This document shows positions 1 through 8,740 of a stretch of 64,000 nucleotides of DNA, in pieces. Each line of letters opens with the position of its first letter. Position 1 is the stretch's first letter. Made by a program: the position numbers and the translations under genes. The notes beneath the pieces were generated by a model, which saw only the letters and a program-made list of their open reading frames with translations, was not told where the DNA came from and ran no database searches. This DNA is from Alistipes finegoldii DSM 17242 (GTDB taxonomy: Bacteria; Bacteroidota; Bacteroidia; Bacteroidales; Rikenellaceae). The stretch lies in NCBI RefSeq assembly GCF_000265365.1, contig NC_018011.1, forward strand, positions 1,612,001 through 1,676,000, written 5' to 3'.

Positions 1-405
1 GTCGTCATCCGCTACGAAGGCCCCAAGGGAGGTCCCGGCATGCAGGAGATGCTCTACCCCACGTCGTACCTCAAATCCAAGCACCTCGACAAAGCCTGCG
101 CGCTGATTACCGACGGCCGCTTTTCGGGCGGCACGTCGGGGCTGTCGATCGGCCACGTCTCGCCCGAAGCCGCGTCCGGGGGCGAAATCGCCGTCGTCCG
201 GACGGGCGATGAAATCGAGATCGACATCCCGCAGCGCTCGATACGCCTGCTGGCAGACGACGCCGAAATCGCCGCGCGGATGGCCGCTCAGGAGTATTTT
301 CGCCCCGCCGCACGCGACCGCAAAGTCCCCGCGTCGCTGCGCGCCTACGCCAAGCTGGTCAGCTCGGCCGACAAGGGCGCCGTACGCATCGTCGATGAAG
401 AATAA
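1..405 (+). CDS. ilvD: Dihydroxy-acid dehydratase, C-terminal part (5' end outside the window)
   Basis: The frame is open from base 1 and ends at a TAA at 403-405, so only the last ~134 residues are present. They contain the conserved end of the IlvD/Edd family: the GPKGGPGMQEM segment followed by DGRFSGGTSGLSIGHVSPEA, the second family signature. The enzyme is a cytosolic Fe-S dehydratase that makes the 2-oxo acids before valine and isoleucine. ilvB follows after 17 bases and ilvN and ilvC follow that, so this is the tail of an ilvDBNC operon. IlvD is preferred over phosphogluconate dehydratase because of this context. Confidence 0.95.
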   Translation, partial: VVIRYEGPKGGPGMQEMLYPTSYLKSKHLDKACALITDGRFSGGTSGLSIGHVSPEAASGGEIAVVRTGDEIEIDIPQRSIRLLADDAEIAARMAAQEYFRPAARDRKVPASLRAYAKLVSSADKGAVRIVDEE

Positions 406-422
406 GTAAAACAGCAGCAATC

Positions 423-2150
423 ATGGATACGACGCAAACAAACATGTCCGAACCGCAGCCCGGTCCCTCCGTCACGGGAGCGCAGGCCCTGATCGAATCG
501 TTCCTGCGCGAGGGCGTCGATACGATTTTCGGCTACCCCGGCGGGGCGATCATCCCCGTCTACGACGCACTCTACGACTACCGCGACCGCCTGCGCCACA
601 TCCTCGTGCGGCACGAACAGGGCGCCGTACACGCCGCGCAGGGCTACGCCCGCGTCAGCGGCCGCGTGGGGGTCTGTCTGGTCACCTCCGGCCCCGGCGC
701 CACCAATACCGTGACGGGACTCGCCGACGCGCTGATGGACTCCACGCCGCTGGTGCTCGTAACCGGACAGGTCGGTTCGTCGCTGCTGGGCACCGACGCC
801 TTTCAGGAGACCAATTTCGTGGGCATCACGCAGGCCGTCACCAAATGGAACTGTCAGGTCAAGCGCACCGAAGAGATTCCGGGCGCCATCGCCAAGGCGT
901 TCTACATCGCCCGTTCGGGCCGCCCCGGCCCCGTGGTCGTGGACATCACCAAGGACGCCCAGTGCGGAACGGCCCCGTTCAGCTACGAGAAAGTGGCTTC
1001 GATCCGCAGCTATGTCCCCGCATCGGTTCCCTCCGAAGAGCGCATCGCCGAAGCGGCAAGGCTGATCGACGCCACACAGCGGCCGCTGGTCATGGTCGGG
1101 CAGGGCGTGATCCTGAGCGGCGGCGAAGCGGAGCTGCGCGCCTTCCTCGACAAGAGCGGCATGCCCGCCGCATCGACCCTGCTGGGGCTTTCGGCCCTGC
1201 CGACCGACTCGCCGCAGTACGTCGGCATGCTGGGCATGCACGGCAACTACGGTCCCAACATCAAAAACCGGGACTGCGACCTGCTCCTCGCCGTGGGCAT
1301 GCGCTTCGACGACCGCGTGACGGGCAATCCGGGCTGTTTCGGGGCGAACGCCAAGATCATCCACCTCGAAATCGATCCCGCCGAGATCGGCAAGATCGTC
1401 CCGGCCGACGTTGCGCTGGTCGGCGACGTGAAACAGACCCTTCCGCTGCTCACCGGGCGCATACAAGCCCGCAGCCACCGGGCATGGATCGACGAATTCC
1501 GCGCCTGCGACAAGATCGAATACGAGAAGGTGATCCGCCGGGCGGTCCATCCCGCCGAAGGCCGTATCCGCATGGGCGAAGCGGTCGCCGCCGTGGCCCG
1601 CGCCTACGACAACGACGCGGTGCTGGTGACCGACGTGGGTCAGCAGCAGATGTTCGCGGCCCGTTATTTCGGGTTCCGCCGCAGCCGGAGCATGGTGACT
1701 TCGGGCGGGCTGGGAACGATGGGTTTCGGGCTTCCCGCGGCCATCGGGGCCAAGCTGGGCGCCCCCGACCGCGAAGTGTGCCTTTTCGTGGGCGACGGCG
1801 GTCTGCAGATGACCATTCAGGAGCTGGGCACGATCTTCCAGTCGCAGGTGGCCGTGAAGATCGTCCTGCTGAACAACTCGTTTCTGGGCATGGTCCGCCA
1901 GTGGCAGGAGCTTTTCTACGACCGCCGCTATTCGTTCACCGAGCTGAAAAACCCCGATTTCGGGCTGATCGCCCGCGGCAACGGCATCGCCTACCGCTGC
2001 GTCGAGCGGCGCGGGGAGCTTTCCGACGCCATCGCCGAGATGCAGGCCTGCCGGGGCGCATACCTGCTCGAAGTGCGCGTCGAGGGCGAAGACAACGTAT
2101 TTCCCATGGTGCCGGCCGGCGCGCCCGTCGCAGCGATCCGGCTGGAGTAA
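423..2150 (+). CDS. ilvB: Acetolactate synthase large (catalytic) subunit
   Basis: 575 residues, normal for the family. It is a ThDP-dependent enzyme joining pyruvate to pyruvate or 2-oxobutyrate, the first common step of branched-chain amino acid synthesis. The N-terminal ThDP domain shows GYPGGAIIPVYDAL and the catalytic glutamate in RHEQGAVHAAQGYAR (E65). The C-terminal domain has the ThDP/Mg motif starting at GDGG near residue 456 and ending in LLNNSFLGMVRQW. A second in-frame ATG lies at 444; the first is used here because it leaves a short gap to ilvD. The regulatory subunit gene ilvN follows 13 bases later. No strong ribosome-binding site is visible. Confidence 0.96.
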   Translation: MDTTQTNMSEPQPGPSVTGAQALIESFLREGVDTIFGYPGGAIIPVYDALYDYRDRLRHILVRHEQGAVHAAQGYARVSGRVGVCLVTSGPGATNTVTGLADALMDSTPLVLVTGQVGSSLLGTDAFQETNFVGITQAVTKWNCQVKRTEEIPGAIAKAFYIARSGRPGPVVVDITKDAQCGTAPFSYEKVASIRSYVPASVPSEERIAEAARLIDATQRPLVMVGQGVILSGGEAELRAFLDKSGMPAASTLLGLSALPTDSPQYVGMLGMHGNYGPNIKNRDCDLLLAVGMRFDDRVTGNPGCFGANAKIIHLEIDPAEIGKIVPADVALVGDVKQTLPLLTGRIQARSHRAWIDEFRACDKIEYEKVIRRAVHPAEGRIRMGEAVAAVARAYDNDAVLVTDVGQQQMFAARYFGFRRSRSMVTSGGLGTMGFGLPAAIGAKLGAPDREVCLFVGDGGLQMTIQELGTIFQSQVAVKIVLLNNSFLGMVRQWQELFYDRRYSFTELKNPDFGLIARGNGIAYRCVERRGELSDAIAEMQACRGAYLLEVRVEGEDNVFPMVPAGAPVAAIRLE

Positions 2151-2163
2151 AACCCGAACGAGA

Positions 2164-2706
2164 ATGGAAGAACAAGAGTATATCATCACCGTATTTTCGG
2201 AAAACAAGGTGGGTCTGCTGAACCAGATCACCACGGTTTTCACCAGCCGCGACGTCAATATCGAGAGCCTCACGACCTCCGAGTCGGCGCTGGCGGGCAT
2301 CCATAAGTTCACGATCGTCGTCCGCACCGGACCGGACCGGGTCGAAAAGCTGGTGCGGCAGATCGAAAAGAAGATCGACGTGCTGAAGACTTTCGTCTAC
2401 ACCTCCGACGAAGTGGTGCAGCAGGAGATCGCCCTCTACAAGGTGACGCGCAGCCGCAGCGTCGAGCGCCTCGTGCGCCAGCACAACGTCCGTATCCTCG
2501 AAATCGACGACGACTACATCGTGGTCGAGAAGACGGGCCACAAGGCCGAGACCAAGGAGCTGTTCTGCCTGCTGCAGCCCTACGGCGTGCAGCAGTTCGT
2601 GCGCAGCGGCATCGTAGCCATCATCAAATCGCGGCGCGAACTGCTCAACGAGTACCTCGAAGAGCTGGAACGCAGCCGACGGCAGACGAATTCAAATCAC
2701 TTTTAA
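2164..2706 (+). CDS. ilvN: Acetolactate synthase small (regulatory) subunit
   Basis: 180 residues. An N-terminal ACT domain (about residues 5-78: YIITVFSENKVGLLNQITTVF, then NIESLTTSES) is followed by the C-terminal ALS small-subunit domain (about 85-170). In the family this subunit binds IlvB, raises its activity and gives feedback inhibition by valine. It lies between ilvB (13-base gap) and ilvC (12-base gap), so all are probably on one transcript. The length is that of the long ilvN/ilvH type rather than the short ilvM type. Confidence 0.94.
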   Translation: MEEQEYIITVFSENKVGLLNQITTVFTSRDVNIESLTTSESALAGIHKFTIVVRTGPDRVEKLVRQIEKKIDVLKTFVYTSDEVVQQEIALYKVTRSRSVERLVRQHNVRILEIDDDYIVVEKTGHKAETKELFCLLQPYGVQQFVRSGIVAIIKSRRELLNEYLEELERSRRQTNSNHF

Positions 2707-2718
2707 ATCATACTAATT

Positions 2719-3765
2719 ATGGCAAAGATCAATTTCGGCGGAGTCGAAGAAAATGTTGTTACGCGCGAGGAGTTCCCCTTGGAGAAGGCCCGCGAAGTCC
2801 TGAAAAACGAAACCATCGCCGTCATCGGCTACGGCGTGCAGGGTCCGGGGCAGTCGCTCAACCTCAGGGACAACGGCCTGAACGTCATCGTCGGCCAGCG
2901 CGAGGGCAGCAAGAGCTGGGAGAAGGCCGTCGCCGACGGCTGGGAGCCGGGCAAGACGCTCTTCGGCATCGAAGAGGCCGCCGAGCGCGCGACGATCATC
3001 CAGTACCTGCTGTCCGACGCGGGTCAGATCGCCGTATGGCCCACCATCGAAAAACACCTCACGCCGGGCAAGGCGCTCTACTTCTCGCACGGCTTCGGCA
3101 TCACCTACAAGGAACGCACGGGTATCGTGCCCCCGGCCGACGTGGACGTGATCCTGATCGCCCCCAAAGGTTCGGGCACCTCGCTGCGGCGCATGTTCCT
3201 GCAGGGCCGGGGACTCAATTCGAGCTATGCGGTCTTCCAAGACGCCACGGGCCGCGCCTTCGAGCGCGTGGTGGCGCTGGGCATCGGCGTAGGTTCGGGC
3301 TACCTGTTCGAAACCGACTTCAAACGCGAGGTCTACTCCGACCTGACGGGCGAGCGCGGCACGCTGATGGGCGCCATTCAGGGCATTTTCGCCGCCCAGT
3401 ACGAGACGCTTCGCGCCAACGGCCACACCCCCTCGGAAGCCTTCAACGAGACGGTCGAGGAGCTGACGCAGTCGCTCATGCCGCTGGTCGCCGAGAACGG
3501 CATGGACTGGATGTACGCCAACTGCTCGACCACGGCCCAGCGCGGCGCGCTGGATTGGTGGAAACGTTTCCGCGACGCCACGAAACCCGTCTTCGAGGAG
3601 CTTTACCGCGAAGTCGCCGCCGGCAACGAGGCCCAGCGTTCGATCGACCTCAACAGCAAGCCCGACTACCGCGAGAAGCTCGACGAAGAGCTGCGCCAGA
3701 TGCGTGAGAGCGAGATGTGGCAGACCGGCGCCGTGGTGCGCAAGCTGCGCCCCGAAAACAACTGA
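2719..3765 (+). CDS. ilvC: Ketol-acid reductoisomerase (class I size)
   Basis: 348 residues. It converts acetolactate or acetohydroxybutyrate to the 2,3-dihydroxy acids that IlvD dehydrates. The N-terminal Rossmann fold shows AVIGYGVQGPGQSLNLRDNG (near residue 35). The C-terminal knotted domain shows DLTGERGTLMGAIQGIFAAQYE with its acidic Mg ligands and ends in MWQTGAVVRKLRP. It is last in the ilvDBNC run. The loop after the second beta strand (VGQREGSKSW) sets NADPH or NADH preference in this family; I cannot assign the preference from reading. Confidence 0.95.
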   Translation: MAKINFGGVEENVVTREEFPLEKAREVLKNETIAVIGYGVQGPGQSLNLRDNGLNVIVGQREGSKSWEKAVADGWEPGKTLFGIEEAAERATIIQYLLSDAGQIAVWPTIEKHLTPGKALYFSHGFGITYKERTGIVPPADVDVILIAPKGSGTSLRRMFLQGRGLNSSYAVFQDATGRAFERVVALGIGVGSGYLFETDFKREVYSDLTGERGTLMGAIQGIFAAQYETLRANGHTPSEAFNETVEELTQSLMPLVAENGMDWMYANCSTTAQRGALDWWKRFRDATKPVFEELYREVAAGNEAQRSIDLNSKPDYREKLDEELRQMRESEMWQTGAVVRKLRPENN

Positions 3766-3780
3766 CGCAATGCGGGCGAC

Positions 3781-3814
3781 GCCGGGGAGGTGCGGCACAA
3801 AGTACGTCCCCGGC
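3781..3814 (+). terminator. Inverted repeat after ilvC
   Basis: GCCGGGGA (3781-3788) pairs with TCCCCGGC (3807-3814) across an 18-base loop, just after the ilvC stop. There is no clear T tract, so this may be a weak or factor-dependent terminator, or part of the asnB leader. Confidence 0.3.
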
Positions 3815-3915
3815 ATCGGCCCGCCCGCCGGCGGCGCACGCCCGGCTTATCCTATTGACAAACCCCGGAACCGCCTATTCCAAGGGAGGGTTCCATGACA
3901 ACAAACGAACAGAAA

Positions 3916-5589
3916 ATGTGTGGATTCGTAGGACTGTTTGACATCCGGCAGAAATCGGATGCGCTGCGCACGCAGGTGCTGAAAATGTCGAAAAATATCC
4001 GCCACCGGGGACCCGACTGGTCGGGCGTCTACTGCGGCGAACGGGCGATTCTCTCCCACGAGCGGCTTTCGATCGTCGATCCCCAGTCGGGCGGACAGCC
4101 CCTTTTCAGCCGCGACGGGAAACTGGTGCTGGCTGTCAACGGCGAGATATACAACCATCGGGAAATCCGCGACGAGCTGGCCGGGGAGTACGATTTCCGG
4201 ACAGGCTCGGACTGCGAGGTGATCCTGCCACTTTACCAAAAAATGGGCGTCGGACTGCTCGAAAAGATCAGCGGCATCTTCGCTTTCGCGCTGTACGACA
4301 TCGAAAACGACGAATACCTGATCGCCCGCGATCCGATCGGCGTCATCCCGCTCTACATCGGCTGGGACCGCGACGGGCAGTTCTACGTGGCCTCGGAGCT
4401 GAAAGCCCTCGAAGGGGTCTGCACCACGATCCAGCCCTTCCTGCCGGGCCACTACTGGTCGAGCAAAGAGGGAAAAATGGTCCGCTGGTACGACCGCGAC
4501 TGGTTCGAATACGACGCCGTGAAAGAGACCGGCGCCGACATTCCGGCCCTGCGCGCCGCCCTCGAAGCGGCCGTCAAGCGGCAGCTGATGTCCGACGTGC
4601 CCTACGGCGTGCTGCTGTCGGGAGGTCTCGACTCGTCGATCATCTCGGCCGTGGCGCGGAAATTCGCCGACCGGCGCGTCGAATCGCACGACCGCGACCG
4701 GGCGTGGTGGCCCCGGCTCCACTCCTTCGCCATCGGACTCGAAGGCTCCCCCGACCTCGCGGCGGCCCGCAAGGTGGCCGACCGGATCGGCACTGTGCAC
4801 CACGAAATCCACTATACTATTCAGGAGGGTCTGGACGCCTTGCGCGACGTGATCTACTTCATCGAGACGTACGACGTGACCACCGTGCGGGCGTCTACGC
4901 CGATGTACCTGCTGGCGCGCGTCATCAAATCCATGGGCATCAAGATGGTGCTTTCGGGCGAGGGCGCCGACGAAGTCTTCGGCGGCTATCTCTATTTCCA
5001 CAAGGCCCCGAACGCCCGCGCATTCCACGAGGAGACCGTGCGCAAGGTCGGCAAGCTCCACCTCTACGACTGCCTGCGGGCCAACAAATCGCTCTCCGCA
5101 TGGGGCGTCGAGGGACGCGTGCCGTTCCTCGACAAGGAGTTTCTGGACGTGGCCATGCGCATCGATCCCGAAGCGAAAATGGCTAAGGACGGGCGTATCG
5201 AGAAGTGGATTCTGCGCAAGGCTTTCGAGGATCTGCTTCCCGAAGAGATCGTCTGGCGGCAGAAGGAGCAGTTCTCCGACGGCGTGGGCTACGGCTGGAT
5301 CGACACCCTGAAACGAATCACCTCCGAAGCGGTCTCCGACCGCGAAATGGAACACGCCGCCGAGCGGTTCCCGATCAATCCGCCCCGCAACAAGGAGGAG
5401 TACTATTACCGCACGATCTTCGAAGAGCACTTCCCGTCGCAGACCGCGGCCCAGTGCGTTCCTTCGGTGCCCTCCGTGGCGTGCAGCACCGCCGAGGCGC
5501 TGGCTTGGGACGCGGCGTTCCGCGACAGGAACGACCCGTCGGGCCGCGCCGTGCTGGGCGTCCACAACACCGACCTGACGCACGGTTAG
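3916..5589 (+). CDS. asnB: Asparagine synthase, glutamine-hydrolysing
   Basis: 557 residues from the ATG at 3916. The start was chosen because Cys2 of MCGFVGLFD is the amidotransferase nucleophile of class II glutaminases and must become the N-terminal residue. The N-terminal glutaminase domain includes IRHRGPDWSG and NGEIYNH. The C-terminal ATP-binding synthetase domain has the P-loop LLSGGLDSS near residue 240 and SGEGADEVFGGY near residue 350. It makes asparagine from aspartate, glutamine and ATP. An ATG 21 bases upstream (3895) has a purine-rich GGGAGGG at 3884-3890 in front, unusual here; starting there would add MTTNEQK before the catalytic Cys and would need processing. It faces galE across a strong hairpin. 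Confidence 0.93.
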   Translation: MCGFVGLFDIRQKSDALRTQVLKMSKNIRHRGPDWSGVYCGERAILSHERLSIVDPQSGGQPLFSRDGKLVLAVNGEIYNHREIRDELAGEYDFRTGSDCEVILPLYQKMGVGLLEKISGIFAFALYDIENDEYLIARDPIGVIPLYIGWDRDGQFYVASELKALEGVCTTIQPFLPGHYWSSKEGKMVRWYDRDWFEYDAVKETGADIPALRAALEAAVKRQLMSDVPYGVLLSGGLDSSIISAVARKFADRRVESHDRDRAWWPRLHSFAIGLEGSPDLAAARKVADRIGTVHHEIHYTIQEGLDALRDVIYFIETYDVTTVRASTPMYLLARVIKSMGIKMVLSGEGADEVFGGYLYFHKAPNARAFHEETVRKVGKLHLYDCLRANKSLSAWGVEGRVPFLDKEFLDVAMRIDPEAKMAKDGRIEKWILRKAFEDLLPEEIVWRQKEQFSDGVGYGWIDTLKRITSEAVSDREMEHAAERFPINPPRNKEEYYYRTIFEEHFPSQTAAQCVPSVPSVACSTAEALAWDAAFRDRNDPSGRAVLGVHNTDLTHG

Positions 5590-5654
5590 CACCGCATACG
5601 CTTAAAACACTTCACCGACCGAACCTTCCGAAAACTTCAGCATGTTTTAAGCAG

Positions 5655-5683
5655 AGGGAGGCCCCGGAATCCGGGGCCTCCCT
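5655..5683. terminator. Hairpin between convergent asnB and galE
   Basis: A perfect 13-bp stem (AGGGAGGCCCCGG, 5655-5667, with 5671-5683) and a three-base AAT loop. It lies between the two convergent genes and probably serves both. The T run after it is short. Confidence 0.75.
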
Positions 5684-5770
5684 AAATTTATCCGAAAGCA
5701 CGCTTGCGAAGCACTCCCGGCAGCTTTCGCCGCCGAAACGCAGCGCCGCGGTCCGGCATGCCGGAGGCGG

Positions 5771-6799
5771 TTATTCGATGCCGCGGATATGCTTCTCCCA
5801 TTTCCACGCCGCAGCCAGCGTCTGGTCGAGCGAACGTTCGGCCTTCCAACCCAGTTCGTCGTTGGCATACGACGGATCGGCCCAGATCGCCACGATGTCG
5901 CCCGCACGGCGGCCCACGATCTTGTAGTTGAGTTTCAGGTTGTTCACCTCTTCGAACTTACGCACCAGTTCGAGCACCGAAACGCCGCGTCCCGTGCCGA
6001 TGTTGAAGATTTCGTACTTCTCCCTGTTCTTGCCCTCGATCATGCGCGCGATCGCCGTCACATGGGCTTTGGCGAGGTCCACCACGTCGATATAGTCGCG
6101 GATGTTCGAGCCGTCGGGCGTCGGATAGTCGTCGCCGAAGACCGAAAGGCATTCGCGGAGTCCGGCGGCCGTCTGCGTGATGTAGGGGACCAGATTCTGC
6201 GGCACGCCGCGCGGCAGTTCGCCGATCAGGGCCGAAGGATGCGCGCCGATGGGGTTGAAATAGCGCAGGGCGATGCCCTTCATGCCCTCGTAGGCCGCCA
6301 GCGAATCGCGCAGGATGTCCTCGCACATCTGCTTGGTGTTGCCGTAGGGCGAGGTCGCAGGCTTGCGGGGCGTCTGCTCCGTCACGGGCAGCTTGTCGGC
6401 CTCGCCGTAAACCGTACACGACGACGAGAAGACGATGTTGTGACGTCCGAACTCACGCATGAGGTCGATGACGTTCATAAACGAAACGAGGTTGTTGCGG
6501 TAGTATTCCAGCGGCTTGCCGACCGACTCGCCCACGGCCTTCGACGCCGCGAAATGAATCACCGAGTCGAAGTCGTACTTTTCGAACACTTTGCGAAAAG
6601 CGTCGCGGTCGCAGCAGTCCGCCTTTTCGAACGGCACTTCGACGCCCGTGATCCTGCGGACTCCCTCGACGGCGTCCATGTCGCTGTTCGAGAGATTATC
6701 GACGATCACCACGTCGTAACCGGCGCCTATCAGTTCCACGGCGGTATGCGAACCGATATAACCGGCGCCGCCGCTGACTAAAACACACGATTTTTTCAT
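5771..6799 (-). CDS. galE: UDP-glucose 4-epimerase
   Basis: 342 residues, usual length. It is an extended short-chain dehydrogenase that interconverts UDP-glucose and UDP-galactose with bound NAD, for galactose use and surface sugar supply. The N-terminal NAD-binding motif is VSGGAGYIGSHTAVEL. The Ser/Tyr/Lys set is visible in SSSCTVYGEA and SPYGNTKQM. The C-terminal part has GSNIRDYIDVVDLAKAH and NIGTGRGVSVLEL, typical of GalE. It stands alone between two hairpins and has its own Bacteroidota-type promoter. Confidence 0.95.
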   Translation of the reverse strand: MKKSCVLVSGGAGYIGSHTAVELIGAGYDVVIVDNLSNSDMDAVEGVRRITGVEVPFEKADCCDRDAFRKVFEKYDFDSVIHFAASKAVGESVGKPLEYYRNNLVSFMNVIDLMREFGRHNIVFSSSCTVYGEADKLPVTEQTPRKPATSPYGNTKQMCEDILRDSLAAYEGMKGIALRYFNPIGAHPSALIGELPRGVPQNLVPYITQTAAGLRECLSVFGDDYPTPDGSNIRDYIDVVDLAKAHVTAIARMIEGKNREKYEIFNIGTGRGVSVLELVRKFEEVNNLKLNYKIVGRRAGDIVAIWADPSYANDELGWKAERSLDQTLAAAWKWEKHIRGIE

Positions 6800-6823
6800 A
6801 AGTTGAGGTTTTTATTTGAGTCA

Positions 6824-6857
6824 CAAATATAACAAGAAAAAGCGGTTATCCCTCAAA
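6824..6857 (-). promoter_or_regulatory. galE promoter (Bacteroidota type)
   Basis: On the minus strand TATATTTG (6824-6831) matches the -7 consensus TAnnTTTG, and TTTG (6854-6857) lies 22 bases further upstream as the -33 element, slightly longer spacing than usual. The leader to the galE ATG would be about 18-20 bases. Confidence 0.55.
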
Positions 6858-6886
6858 ACCGCCCGAAATCCTGAACCTCCGGCGCG

Positions 6887-6928
6887 AAAAAACCCGCTCC
6901 GGGACTTCTCGCCGAAGTCCGGAGCGGG
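6887..6928 (-). terminator. Intrinsic terminator of the alkaline phosphatase gene
   Basis: The stem CCCGCTCCGG (6893-6902) with CCGGAGCGGG (6919-6928), extended by ACTT/AAGT with one bulge. On the minus strand it is followed by six T (6887-6892). It lies about 115 bases after the phosphatase stop codon. Confidence 0.75.
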
Positions 6929-6956
6929 CCGTATAAATCCGGAAGGGGTCCCGAAA

Positions 6957-7042
6957 GCCGCCGGAAAAATTTGCCGGACGCCGCCCAAATGTGTGCCGGA
7001 CACCGCCCCAATGCGCGCCGACCGCCGGAAAAATTTGCCGGG
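6957..7042. repeat. Tandem array of four ~22-bp units
   Basis: Units at 6957-6978, 6979-7000, 7001-7020 and 7021-7042. The first and last share CGCCGGAAAAATTTGCCGG; the two middle units are diverged. The array ends exactly at the stop codon of the phosphatase gene (7043). Confidence 0.6.
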
Positions 7043-8695
7043 TCAGAATTTTTCGCCCAGCTCGCGCGGCAGGTAGAACGTGTCGTTGCGGTCGATATAG
7101 ACCACTGCCGAGCGCAGTTTCAGGGGCTTGCCGTCGAGGTAGGCGACCGAACCGTAGGCCGGTACGCGTAGCGTACGGCGCCCCTTGCGAACCGTCAGGC
7201 AGGGCATCTGCCCTTCGGCCGCCGAAATCGAGCACTTCGCGCCGCGGAACACCTCGGTATGCGGTGCGAACAGTTCGCCGGTCAATTCAGCCAACGGACG
7301 CTCCAAACCGAGCAGGTCGGCCATGTAGGCATGAATCTCCGTATTGGTATTGCGCCCCACGGGCAGGTCGCCCTCCGGGTGGTAAGCCGCCAGAAAGACG
7401 TCTTCGGCGGTATGGCTGCCGCTGAGGAACCCGAAATGGGTGCGGGAGGTCACGATGCGGGCAATGCTCGATACCATGTTCACGCTGTTGGCGACCTTCA
7501 TGTAGTCGGCCTCGGTATAGTTGCGCGAACTCCGGAGCAGGGCCACTTCATCGTCCGTAAGCTCGATGCCCGTGTATTCGCGGAACAGGGGCCGGATCTG
7601 TTCCGGCCGCGCCTTGAGCAGTATTTTTTCGAGTCCCGAAGCCGTGCGGCGCACCTTCGAGATATTCATATAGGCCGAATCGAGTCCCTTGGAGGCGTAA
7701 TCCTTATAGGCCCCGTCGCCGAAACTCAGCCCCGAAGTGCCGTGGTCGGGCATGATGACAACGGCCGTCCGCCCGTCGCGGCGGGCGAAATCGAGCGCCA
7801 CGCCCACGGCCTTGTCGAAGGCCAGCATCTCGGTAATCACCCCCACGGGGTCCTTGGCATGCGCCGCCATATCGACGCGGCTGCCCTCAACCATCAGGAA
7901 AAAGCCGTTTTCATGCCTGTCCAGCACCTCCAGCGCCTTGGCCGTCATCTCGGCCAGCGACGGCTGTTCGGCATCGTTCCGGTCGAGGTCGTAACTCATG
8001 TTCCCCTGCGCGAAGAGCGACCACACGGGGCCTTTGCCGTCGTAGGCGCGGAACGCCGCGGCATCCTGCTCGATAAGCGTCGCGCCGCTGCCGCGCAAAT
8101 ACGCCCGCATGGCGTCCGAGACCTGCTTCCGGCCGCCGCCGAACATCACGTCCAAGTCGTTGCCCGCCATCTGCGCCGCCAGCGCGGAATAGGCGTGGCG
8201 GGAGTAGTGGTGCGAAGCGCAGGCGGCGGGCGTCGCATGGCAGAAATCGACCGTCACGACGAGTCCCGCAGCCTTTCCCCGGTCGTGCTTGGCCGCTTCG
8301 AGCAGCGTCGCCAGCGGCTGACAGGCCCGTCCGGATTCGACCTCGACGATATCCTGCGCGGGATTGGCCGCCGGATAGACCGAAACGTTGCCCGCCTGCT
8401 GGGGCATGCCCGTCATGTAGGCCGACATGGCCGGGGCCGAGCAGGGAATCGGCGAATCGGACGAGAAGCTCCCGACCAGCCCGCAAAGGCAGGAATCGAG
8501 GTTGAGCGTCCGCTGCGAAGGGTCGTTGTAGAATTTATACCAGCGCGCCGCGGCGAGGACGCTCGTGGAGGTCCCGTCGGGAATCATCACGATGACGTTG
8601 CGCACCGGGGCGACGGGTTTGCGGTAGAAGGGCTGCGCCCCGGCCGCCGGCGCGGCGAAGAGCAGAAGCAGCAGAATTGCACTTTTTTTCATCAT
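7043..8695 (-). CDS. Exported alkaline phosphatase
   Basis: 550 residues with a signal peptide (MMKKSAILLLLLFAAPAAG, cleavage near AGAQ), so periplasmic or outer-surface. It belongs to the alkaline phosphatase superfamily: VIVMIPDGTS (metal-binding Asp), SAPAMSAYMTGMPQQ around the nucleophilic serine, VEGSRVDMAAHAKDP (metal ligands), and IMPDHGTSGLSFG. It releases phosphate from monoesters in the periplasm. An IS110 element begins about 40 bases upstream and I find no TAnnTTTG promoter in that gap, so its normal promoter may have been displaced. An alternative ATG is one codon downstream. Confidence 0.88.
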   Translation of the reverse strand: MMKKSAILLLLLFAAPAAGAQPFYRKPVAPVRNVIVMIPDGTSTSVLAAARWYKFYNDPSQRTLNLDSCLCGLVGSFSSDSPIPCSAPAMSAYMTGMPQQAGNVSVYPAANPAQDIVEVESGRACQPLATLLEAAKHDRGKAAGLVVTVDFCHATPAACASHHYSRHAYSALAAQMAGNDLDVMFGGGRKQVSDAMRAYLRGSGATLIEQDAAAFRAYDGKGPVWSLFAQGNMSYDLDRNDAEQPSLAEMTAKALEVLDRHENGFFLMVEGSRVDMAAHAKDPVGVITEMLAFDKAVGVALDFARRDGRTAVVIMPDHGTSGLSFGDGAYKDYASKGLDSAYMNISKVRRTASGLEKILLKARPEQIRPLFREYTGIELTDDEVALLRSSRNYTEADYMKVANSVNMVSSIARIVTSRTHFGFLSGSHTAEDVFLAAYHPEGDLPVGRNTNTEIHAYMADLLGLERPLAELTGELFAPHTEVFRGAKCSISAAEGQMPCLTVRKGRRTLRVPAYGSVAYLDGKPLKLRSAVVYIDRNDTFYLPRELGEKF

Positions 8696-8740
8696 TGTAT
8701 ATTTGTAATTAGTTAATTAAATTTGAATAGTTAAGACATC

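Noticed and set aside
345..2327. Very long open frames on the strand opposite to ilvB, asnB, ilvC, polA, metG and others
   Set aside because: They are antisense to well-supported genes, have biased composition typical of GC-rich shadows and show no domain. GC-rich codon use leaves these frames open.
6816..7425. Several short frames downstream of galE
   Set aside because: They cover a terminator hairpin, the tandem array and the phosphatase gene in other frames.
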